Part shown: positions 1 through 4,843 of the stretch, piece by piece
Layout: every line of letters begins with the position of its first letter
Numbering within the stretch: position 1 is the first letter of the stretch
Assembly: GCA_943327025.2 (NCBI GenBank)
Contig: CALPVO020000188.1
Coordinates: 1-5,451 of the forward strand
Length of the DNA stretch: 5,451 bases
From: Janthinobacterium lividum
GTDB taxonomy: Bacteria; Pseudomonadota; Gammaproteobacteria; Steroidobacterales; Steroidobacteraceae
Reading direction: 5' to 3'
Translations under genes and position numbers: made by a program
Notes under the pieces: generated by a model
The model's input: the letters and a program-made list of their open reading frames with translations, nothing else
Told to the model about the DNA's origin: nothing
Databases searched by the model: none

Positions 1-841
1 CCACCAGCCGCGAACCGATGATGGCAAGACCGTAAGCGCTTTGTGCGGCGGCGGCCACCGAGGGTGGGTAGCCCTTGTCACTCAAAGCCGCGATGAGGTT
101 CGGGCTGATGCCCGACACCGCGAGATACACCAGAAAGATGGACGCGCCCAGTACCCAGAAGCGGTAGCCGCGGGCTGCTTCACCAAGCGTGAGTCCCCAG
201 TCTGCCGTGCTGAATGCAGCGGAATTGGTGGCTGCGGCATCCGTTGCCATGGGTTTCACGGCTGGCTTCACATGGAAGCCCGACCAAACCAGTGGCCCGG
301 CCAGCAACAGCGGCAAAAGCCCGATGCCGACGAAGGCGCCGCGCCAGCCGAAATGCTCGACGAGCATGACGGTGTACAGAGGCGCCAGGATGGCGCAGAC
401 GCCGGTGCCGGTAAGGGCAATGCCCAAGGCCAGTCCGCGTTGGCGGTCGAACTGCGTGGTCAGAGCGCGGGTCCAGGTGACGGGTGTGGTGCCTGCTCCC
501 AACACGGCCATGCTGCCGTAGGCGAGGTAGAGCATCCACAAGCTGCCATTCATGTTGGCGGCGAAGAAGAACGCTAGCGCCAAGCCGACGAGCCCTGGCA
601 GCGCTACTGGACGGGGGCCGTAGCGGTCGTTCAGCCAGCCAACCCCCATGGCAGTGAGGGCGCTGAGGCCAGTGCTGAACACGAGCGCTGTTTGTACATC
701 GGCGCGACTCCAACCGAAGGTCTCGGTGAGCGGCTTCAGCAGGGCGCCCATGGTGTAGAAGGGCAGCACGATGGAGCTGCAGACCACCCCCGCGCTGGCA
801 GCCAAAAGGAGCCGCCAGTGTTGCCGCAGTTCGCTCTGCAA
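1..841 (-). CDS. MFS transporter, N-terminal 280 residues (3' end outside window)
   Basis: Inner-membrane secondary transporter of the major facilitator superfamily; the gene runs off the left edge. Reading the minus strand from a TTG at 841 gives an uninterrupted 280-codon frame with alternating hydrophobic helices: TM1 about residues 11-31, TM2 about 50-68, the family loop 2-3 motif GWLNDRYGPRP at 68-78, TM3 about 79-96, TM4 about 103-122, a Gly-rich TM5 (RGLALGIALTGTG, 135-147), TM6 after FGWRGAF (164-170), a hydrophilic central loop near 190-225 and TM7 from about 229. The FGWSRADV stretch (42-49) after TM1 is common in the OxlT/monocarboxylate-porter-like branch, so an organic anion is a possible substrate, but specificity cannot be read. 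TTG is chosen because GAGGA lies 7 nt upstream and no in-frame ATG precedes TM1. It is transcribed divergently from the P450, so it may import the substrate of that pathway (inference). Confidence 0.9.
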   Translation of the reverse strand, partial: MQSELRQHWRLLLAASAGVVCSSIVLPFYTMGALLKPLTETFGWSRADVQTALVFSTGLSALTAMGVGWLNDRYGPRPVALPGLVGLALAFFFAANMNGSLWMLYLAYGSMAVLGAGTTPVTWTRALTTQFDRQRGLALGIALTGTGVCAILAPLYTVMLVEHFGWRGAFVGIGLLPLLLAGPLVWSGFHVKPAVKPMATDAAATNSAAFSTADWGLTLGEAARGYRFWVLGASIFLVYLAVSGISPNLIAALSDKGYPPSVAAAAQSAYGLAIIGSRLV

Positions 842-865
842 GGGAAAGTCCTCGTTTGGGGAATG

Positions 866-878
866 CCGTATATTACGG
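866..878. repeat. Perfect palindrome CCGTA-TAT-TACGG, operator candidate
   Basis: Five-base arms CCGTA (866-870) and TACGG (874-878) flank a 3-bp TAT centre. The site lies about 25 bp upstream of the MFS start codon and about 65 bp upstream of the P450 start, where a repressor dimer could control one or both genes. The arm sequence reappears at 909-913. No regulator gene is in the window, and I do not recognise the motif as that of a named regulator. Confidence 0.45.
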
Positions 879-913
879 GACGTAGAGAGTACAGGGATGG
901 TACGTTTCCCGTA
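874..913. repeat. Inverted repeat TACGGGA ... TCCCGTA
   Basis: Arms of 7 bp match perfectly: TACGGGA at 874-880 and TCCCGTA at 907-913. Each arm is part of a smaller dyad: TACG-GGA-CGTA at 874-884 and TACG-TTTCC-CGTA at 901-913. The nested dyads look like two related binding sites facing each other across the promoter region of the divergent genes. The left arm overlaps the 866-878 palindrome. A regulatory role is inferred only from symmetry and position. Confidence 0.4.
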
Positions 914-940
914 TATGACCACCCGGCTGCGAGGAGCCCC

Positions 941-2143
941 ATGAGCACGATTACCGTTGACGGCTACAAGGAAGCGCACCAGACGCTGAGCCTGCCGGAA
1001 CTCGAGCAGTCCTTGTACGACGAGGGCCGCATCCTCATGGACCGTGTGCTGGTCACTTTGCACGGGGAAGAGCACCGCGTCCGCCGTCTCCTCGAGATGA
1101 AGATCTTCAAGAAAGACTTCTTCAACTACTACGAAAAAGAAGTGCTGCCCGCCGTCGTGAATGCGACCCTCGCCCGCTTCCTGCCCACTGGCCGCACGGA
1201 TCTCATGGATTTTGGTCGGCGCGCCATGCTGGACCTCACCGCAGACTTCGCCGGCATCGACCGTCCGGCAGGCACGGAAGAGGAGCGCGACGCCCTCCTT
1301 TCCAGTCTCAATGGGCTGGGGGTTGCCGCTACGCTGGGCCAGTACACCGGGGACCGCGAAGCGATGCGCGCCGTGGCTGCCAAGGCGCTCAGCGATTTCG
1401 ACAGCCGCTTTTTCCGGCCCTCGGCCGAACGACGACGCCAGCTGCTGGCAGAAGTGGCAGCTGGCAGCTTGGCGGAAGACGCGCTGCCCCGCGACATTCT
1501 GACCATCCTCGTGAAGAACGAAGGCAAGGCGGGCCTGACGCCCGACATGATCCTGCGCGAGACGGGTTTCTACTTCTTGGCCGGCGCCCATACTTCGGTG
1601 CATTCGCTGACGCATGCCATGCACGAGATTTTCCAGTGGACTGCCGCGCATCCTGAAGACGCCGAGCGCGTGCAGAAGGACCCGCTGTTCGTGCAGCGTT
1701 GCGTGCACGAAAGCTTCCGCCTGCATCCTTCCAGCCCCATCGCCCAGCGGCGGCCCACCTGCCCGGTGCATCTGCCGGATGGACAGAGCGCCACCCCGGA
1801 AGACACGGTGGTCATCGACCTGTTCCACGCCAACCGCCAGCCGAGCGCGTTCGGTGCTGATGCGGCGGCCTTCAACCCCTATCGCGAACTGCCGCCCATT
1901 CAAGCGCCTTATGGCATTACTTTCGGCGTGGGCATTCATACCTGTCTCGGCCGCAACTTGGCCGCCGGCGATGTATCAAAAGCAAGCACGGACCCGGCCA
2001 CCCACCAGTACGGCACAGTGACCTTGCTGGCGCTGGCGCTCATTGCCAACGGTTGCCGTCCGGACCCGGACAACGCGCCGCAGCGTGAAGCGCGCATCAA
2101 GCGTGAGGCTTGGGCGGTCTACCCGGTGTTGCTGGGCGCCTGA
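941..2143 (+). CDS. Cytochrome P450 (short N-terminus, atypical I-helix)
   Basis: Soluble bacterial haem-thiolate monooxygenase of 400 residues, which would insert oxygen using electrons from a ferredoxin/reductase pair not present here. Visible landmarks: a C-helix-like HGEEHRVRR at 41-49, I-helix AGAHTS at 214-219, K-helix ExxR as E257-SFR260, and the haem loop FGVGIHTCLG at 328-337 with proximal ligand Cys335. There is no membrane anchor. The C helix starts only about 40 residues in, whereas most bacterial P450s have about 80-90 residues before it, so the first beta/A-B region is abbreviated. The I-helix acid before Thr is His217. After the haem Cys, a polar stretch (342-357, including THQYGTV) precedes the last helix. 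The ATG at 941 is chosen because GAGGAG sits 4 nt upstream and the residues encoded before it are not P450-like. It begins an apparent operon with the LEH-like gene. Family assignment is secure; substrate is unknown. Confidence 0.95.
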   Translation: MSTITVDGYKEAHQTLSLPELEQSLYDEGRILMDRVLVTLHGEEHRVRRLLEMKIFKKDFFNYYEKEVLPAVVNATLARFLPTGRTDLMDFGRRAMLDLTADFAGIDRPAGTEEERDALLSSLNGLGVAATLGQYTGDREAMRAVAAKALSDFDSRFFRPSAERRRQLLAEVAAGSLAEDALPRDILTILVKNEGKAGLTPDMILRETGFYFLAGAHTSVHSLTHAMHEIFQWTAAHPEDAERVQKDPLFVQRCVHESFRLHPSSPIAQRRPTCPVHLPDGQSATPEDTVVIDLFHANRQPSAFGADAAAFNPYRELPPIQAPYGITFGVGIHTCLGRNLAAGDVSKASTDPATHQYGTVTLLALALIANGCRPDPDNAPQREARIKREAWAVYPVLLGA

Positions 2144-2156
2144 GGTGGCAGAGGGC

Positions 2157-2573
2157 GTGCCCCCGGCTGTTTCCTCGGGGCTACCTTTGCATCCTTCGTT
2201 GGCTACGCCGACGGCCATCGTCGAGTCGTTCATCGCGGCTTGGAACGCCAACCATCTAGAGCAGATCTTGGCGCATCTGCATCCGCAGGTCGTGTACCAC
2301 AACATGCCGCTGGCGCCCATTCACGGCCGCGACGCGGTGCGTGCCTATCTCGCGGACAAAGTGCCTTTCGAGTGGGTGGATTGGAAGTTGCTGGCGATAG
2401 CGGCCGTGGGCAACAAGGTGCTCACTGAGCGCAGTGACGACTTCGGCGTGGGCGGTGTCACCGTGCGCCTGCCGTTAATGGGCATCTTCGAGATAGAGGA
2501 CGGGCTGATTGCGGCCTGGCGCGATTACTTCGACCTGGCGATGTACCGCCAGCAACTCAAGCCGTCGGCGTAG
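2157..2573 (+). CDS. Limonene-1,2-epoxide hydrolase-like protein (SnoaL/NTF2 fold)
   Basis: Small cytoplasmic alpha+beta-cone protein of about 138 residues, predicted to add water to an epoxide in one step without a covalent intermediate. The domain runs from about residue 17 (TPTAIVESFIAAW) to the end. The catalytic set known from the Rhodococcus limonene epoxide hydrolase (Tyr53, Asn55, Arg99, Asp101, Asp132) is matched in order and nearly in spacing: Tyr47 and Asn49 in VYHNMP, Arg92 and Asp94 in ERSDD, Asp123 in WRDYFD. This makes a true LEH more likely than a generic SnoaL-like protein. The start is uncertain: GTG at 2157 has GAGGTG 9 nt upstream at 2142-2147; GTG at 2145 and TTG at 2187 or 2199 are alternatives. 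It follows the P450 stop by 13 bp, suggesting the P450 product is an epoxide. Its last 17 bp overlap the end of the opposing B12-binding gene. Confidence 0.88.
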   Translation: MPPAVSSGLPLHPSLATPTAIVESFIAAWNANHLEQILAHLHPQVVYHNMPLAPIHGRDAVRAYLADKVPFEWVDWKLLAIAAVGNKVLTERSDDFGVGGVTVRLPLMGIFEIEDGLIAAWRDYFDLAMYRQQLKPSA

Positions 2574-3000
2574 TGCCCGTCAGCCGCTTCGCGGCGCCGA
2601 CGATATCGTCGAGCGTGGAGCCGGGTGGATAGACCTCGACGTCCAGCGCCTTCAAACGCTTCACGGCCCAAGGCGCGATAACGCCGCCGCAAAAGATGGG
2701 CAATTCCGGGCGCGAAGCCCGCAGCTCGGCAATGCAGCGTTCCGCCACACCCACATGGCCACCGATGTTGAGCCCTACCAAGTCGACGTCTTCGTCGATG
2801 GCCGCACGCACAATTTCGGCGCCCGTAATCATGCCGCCGAGAATGACGTGGAAGCCACCATCACGCAGCGCACGCGCCACCACGGAGATGCCGCGCCAGT
2901 GCCCGTCGAGCGCAGTCTTCACCAACAGGATGCGGGGAGCGTGCGCCGGCGGAGCAGGACCGTCGTCCAACAAGCCGTCCATGGGTGCGGACTCGCTCAT
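2557..3000 (-). CDS. B12-binding small subunit of an acyl-CoA mutase
   Basis: A 147-residue cobalamin-binding (Rossmann-like) subunit that would hold adenosylcobalamin base-off/His-on and dock on the large subunit encoded just upstream. After a Pro/Ala-rich leader of about 20 residues comes RILLVKTALDGHWRG, containing the DxHxxG motif whose His is the lower cobalt ligand. The third signature is GG in IFCGGV. The middle signature, normally Ser-x-Leu (as in VGVSLLSG or VGTSSLAAGH), is replaced by VGLNIGGHVG, so the Ser that contacts the dimethylbenzimidazole tail is Asn here. The length fits stand-alone subunits of the isobutyryl-CoA and 2-hydroxyisobutyryl-CoA mutase type. The ATG overlaps the TGA of the large subunit (ATGA at 2997-3000) and GGAGG lies 4 nt upstream, so translation is probably coupled. 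The 3' end overlaps the convergent LEH-like gene by 17 bp and leaves no room for a terminator between them. Confidence 0.93.
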   Translation of the reverse strand: MSESAPMDGLLDDGPAPPAHAPRILLVKTALDGHWRGISVVARALRDGGFHVILGGMITGAEIVRAAIDEDVDLVGLNIGGHVGVAERCIAELRASRPELPIFCGGVIAPWAVKRLKALDVEVYPPGSTLDDIVGAAKRLTGTTPTA

Positions 3001-4631
3001 ACCACCTCCGGCGTCTGCCAATCGCCCCAGACTTCGCGGTAAACGCTGCCGATTTCGCCGAGGGTTACTTCGGCATCGAGCGCATCCATCATGGCGGGCA
3101 TGATGTTCTGCGTGCCGCGGCAAGCGGCTTCCAAAGCATGCAGCGCTGCGGTGGCGCCACGTTCATGGCGCTCGCGCTTGACGGCATCGAGGCGCTCGCG
3201 GGCCACGTCGTAGGCGTCGTTGACGCCCTCGAAGCCTTCCACTTCAAAGGTGCCCACGTCGTCTTTGAAATCGGTGACGCCGACGACGGTCCGCGTACCA
3301 TCCATTTCCTGCTGGAACCAGCCGACCTGATTGTCGCGGGCCTGCTGGTGTAGCCAACCGGTATCGAGGGTGGCCAGGAAACCGCCGCGCTGCTGGATCT
3401 GTTCGCAGAACTCCCAGCCACGTTGCTCCAGTTCAGCGGTCATGGCTTCGATGTAGTACGAACCACCGAGCGGGTCTGCTACGGCATGCAGGTTGGTTTC
3501 GTGCGCTAACACCTGCTGAATACGCACCGACATCTGGTGTGCGTGTTCGCTGGGGATGGAGATGGCTTCGTCGTAACCCGAGACGCCCAAAGACTGCGTA
3601 CCCCCCAGCACAGCGGACAGCGCCATGAGCGTGCCGCGCACGATGTTGTTGAACGGCTGCTGGTAGGTCATGGCCGCACCGCTGGTAACGAGGTGGATGC
3701 GCATGCGCAGCGCGCGTTCGTCCGTGATGCCATAGCGCGTGGACAGCAAGTGGTGCCACATCTTGCGGGCGGCGCGCAGCTTGGCGGCGTCCTCGAAGAT
3801 TTCCATCGTGGTACGGAAATTGATACCGCCGCAACGGTAGGCCGCGGTGGTCAGGTCCATGCGGCCGCGACGCTTGATCTCGTCGAGATATTCGATGGCG
3901 TTGGCCATGACAGCGCCGAGCTCTTGCCAGGCATTCAGGCCCGTGTCGCCGCCGTTGTAGCCGGCAATGGACACCGGCACCCACTTCGGCAAGTGCTCGC
4001 CGCAGAATTCGATGATGTCCGCGTTAAGGCGCAAGCCCGGAGCTGTGGGAATCTGCTGCTTGGTCACGCAGCCCAGGTAGGTGAGGAAGAAATCGCTTTG
4101 CCCGGTACCGCCTAAGTCCTGCAGCGCGATGCCGCGGCGCTTGGCAACCGTCCAGTAGGCGGCGAGCGCGAACGGAGCGTGCTGAACCACGGCACCGCCG
4201 GCGTGGCCGTAGGTGCTTTCGATGGGCAGACCATCGAGGCAAATGGCCACATCGCGAACGCTTTGCATCACGGCGCCCGTCATGCCCACGTCTTCCCGCC
4301 GCGCTACCACTTCCGGGTGGTCGACGTTGTAGAGGTGGTCTGCGGTGTTGCGGTCGTGTTCCATCAAGAAGCCGGTCTCGCCGTTCTTCAGCAGGAACTT
4401 GATGCGCTCGTTTTCGTCTTCGGGTTTGCCGAAGCCCGACAGCTGGAAGATGCGCCAGGGCTTGGTGCGGTAGCCTTGCGGGAAGCAGCCGCGGTGAAAG
4501 GGAGCGTCACCGGGCCGCGAGCCCATGACCGCACGATGCGCCACCGGCACGTCATCCGGGCCGTAGCTGGCCTTCAGCGGAATGCCGGAGCGGGTGGTGA
4601 ACAGGGGCTGAGAACGCGGCTGTTTTTCCAT
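2997..4631 (-). CDS. Acyl-CoA mutase large subunit, methylmalonyl-CoA mutase family, divergent active site
   Basis: A 544-residue TIM-barrel substrate-binding subunit of an adenosylcobalamin-dependent 1,2-rearranging acyl-CoA mutase, the split type whose B12 domain is a separate gene. Family features: the N-terminal strand WRIFQLSGFGKPED (59-72), GETGF (84-88), EDVGMTG (113-119), VPVSIAGYN (218-226), AKLRAARKMW (283-292), RIHLVTSG (311-318), QQPFNNIVR (324-332) and LGGTQSL (342-348). Odd positions: family consensus TIRQ(Y/F/I)AGF reads RIFQLSGF, so the Tyr89/Phe/Ile substrate-gating site is Leu64; the AFD segment reads EHD, keeping Asp93; the Tyr-His pair (SGYH) reads AGYN, with Asn226 for His; the TxQNDxLKE strand is replaced by GCVTKQQIP (187-195). 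Substrate therefore cannot be transferred from methylmalonyl-, isobutyryl- or 2-hydroxyisobutyryl-CoA mutases. ATG 4631 is chosen because homology begins soon after it; only a weak GTGGA site precedes it. Two palindromes lie 12-46 bp upstream. Confidence 0.93.
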   Translation of the reverse strand: MEKQPRSQPLFTTRSGIPLKASYGPDDVPVAHRAVMGSRPGDAPFHRGCFPQGYRTKPWRIFQLSGFGKPEDENERIKFLLKNGETGFLMEHDRNTADHLYNVDHPEVVARREDVGMTGAVMQSVRDVAICLDGLPIESTYGHAGGAVVQHAPFALAAYWTVAKRRGIALQDLGGTGQSDFFLTYLGCVTKQQIPTAPGLRLNADIIEFCGEHLPKWVPVSIAGYNGGDTGLNAWQELGAVMANAIEYLDEIKRRGRMDLTTAAYRCGGINFRTTMEIFEDAAKLRAARKMWHHLLSTRYGITDERALRMRIHLVTSGAAMTYQQPFNNIVRGTLMALSAVLGGTQSLGVSGYDEAISIPSEHAHQMSVRIQQVLAHETNLHAVADPLGGSYYIEAMTAELEQRGWEFCEQIQQRGGFLATLDTGWLHQQARDNQVGWFQQEMDGTRTVVGVTDFKDDVGTFEVEGFEGVNDAYDVARERLDAVKRERHERGATAALHALEAACRGTQNIMPAMMDALDAEVTLGEIGSVYREVWGDWQTPEVV

Positions 4632-4642
4632 GATGTCCACAA

Positions 4643-4677
4643 TATACCCATGGTATAAAAAATCTACCACTGGTATT
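4643..4677. promoter_or_regulatory. Two tandem 15-bp palindromic operator candidates between mutase and SDR genes
   Basis: Site 1, TATACCCATGGTATA (4643-4657), has perfect 6-bp arms TATACC/GGTATA. Site 2, TCTACCACTGGTATT (4663-4677), shares the pattern T-n-TACC-nn-TGGTAT and contains the perfect dyad TACCA-C-TGGTA. Their centres (4650 and 4670) are exactly 20 bp apart, about two helical turns, so two dimers would bind on one face of the DNA. The sites begin 12 bp upstream of the mutase start codon and overlap the AT-rich stretch where its promoter should be (TATATT on the minus strand), which suits a repressor. The motif is typical in form of TetR- or GntR-type regulators, but I do not recognise it as a specific one, and no regulator gene is in the window. 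Confidence 0.6.
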
Positions 4678-4699
4678 GCGGGCTGATTGACGGTTAATT

Positions 4700-4740
4700 T
4701 GTCACCCCCAGCGGCCCTCACCGGTGACAGCGCCGCTGGG
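4700..4740. repeat. Interleaved inverted repeats in the SDR upstream region
   Basis: Two perfect inverted repeats are interlocked in the order a-b-a'-b'. Arm a is TGTCACC (4700-4706) with a' GGTGACA (4723-4729). Arm b is CCCAGCGGC (4707-4715) with b' GCCGCTGGG (4732-4740). A 10-bp palindrome TCACCGGTGA (4718-4727) lies inside. As RNA on the plus strand the two stems have 16-nt loops each. Zero bases separate a from b and only two separate a' from b', so forming both stems fully at once as a pseudoknot looks strained; two alternative hairpins, or overlapping DNA-binding sites, fit better. No U-tract follows, so it is not an intrinsic terminator. Confidence 0.5.
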
Positions 4741-4757
4741 ACGCTGCATATTCTCGT

Positions 4758-4780
4758 CGCGGCCCCGAAAAGACGCCGCG
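4758..4780 (+). repeat. GC-rich hairpin in the presumed SDR leader
   Basis: Arms CGCGGC (4758-4763) and GCCGCG (4775-4780) pair perfectly around an 11-nt loop containing CCCGAAAAGA. Flanking CGT and ACG bases could extend the stem across a small bulge. It lies about 65 bp upstream of the SDR start codon, so it would be in the 5' leader if transcription starts near the operators. Such stems arise easily in GC-rich DNA and no function is claimed. Confidence 0.3.
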
Positions 4781-4793
4781 CCGACGCTGTCCG

Positions 4794-4825
4794 TCCCCGT
4801 TTTGTCCGAGAGTGCTCCCCGTTTT
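4794..4825. repeat. Direct repeat TCCCCGTTTT, two copies
   Basis: The 10-mer TCCCCGTTTT occurs at 4794-4803 and 4816-4825, start-to-start spacing 22 bp, just upstream of the SDR ribosome binding site. The spacing is close to two helical turns, which would suit a tandem activator site, but slippage or chance in a pyrimidine-rich leader is also possible. Confidence 0.35.
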
Positions 4826-4843
4826 TCCCTTGAGGAGATGACC

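Larger units (their letters stand above)
842..940. promoter_or_regulatory. Divergent MFS/P450 intergenic region, probable bidirectional control region
   Basis: This 99-bp gap separates the start codons of two divergent genes, so both promoters should lie here. It is more AT-rich than its surroundings and has two TATAT-containing blocks (869-874 and 912-917) that could act as -10 elements in either direction. I do not see a convincing -35 partner at 16-18 bp for either, so no promoter is called. The octamer CCGTATAT occurs twice, at 866-873 and 909-916, 43 bp apart (about four helical turns), which suggests repeated protein-binding half sites. The P450 ribosome binding site GAGGAG is at 931-936 and the MFS one lies on the other strand just upstream of 841. 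Confidence 0.6.

Noticed and set aside
41..713. Several open frames of 110-178 codons on both strands over the left region
   Set aside because: They lie over the MFS gene in other frames, have low-complexity composition typical of GC-rich shadow frames, and show no recognisable domain, while the MFS frame has clear helices and motif A.
692..940. Upstream extension of the P450 reading frame, which stays open from an ATG at 692
   Set aside because: The extra residues are Gly/Gln/Pro-rich, overlap the opposing MFS coding region and the regulatory gap, and do not look like a P450 N-terminus. GAGGAG directly precedes ATG 941.
941..1090. The short P450 N-terminus as a sign of truncation or frameshift
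   Set aside because: A good ribosome binding site and ATG precede it, the frame is continuous and all later P450 landmarks are present, so a naturally short form is more likely.
3537..4115. A 192-codon plus-strand frame opposite the mutase, and a similar one at 4179-4658
   Set aside because: Antisense shadows of the mutase large subunit; the opposite strand carries all conserved family motifs continuously.
2557..4631. Naming the mutase pair hcmAB, icmAB or methylmalonyl-CoA mutase
   Set aside because: The diagnostic substrate residues of each of these differ here, so a specific gene symbol would overstate what the sequence shows.
4632..4721. Upstream extension of the mutase large subunit to an ATG at 4721
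   Set aside because: The added 30 residues cover the palindromic operator candidates and the AT-rich promoter stretch and show no family similarity.
4707..4740. CCCAGCGGC/GCCGCTGGG stem as an intrinsic terminator
   Set aside because: No T-run follows on either strand, and the position between two divergent start codons makes a terminator unlikely.
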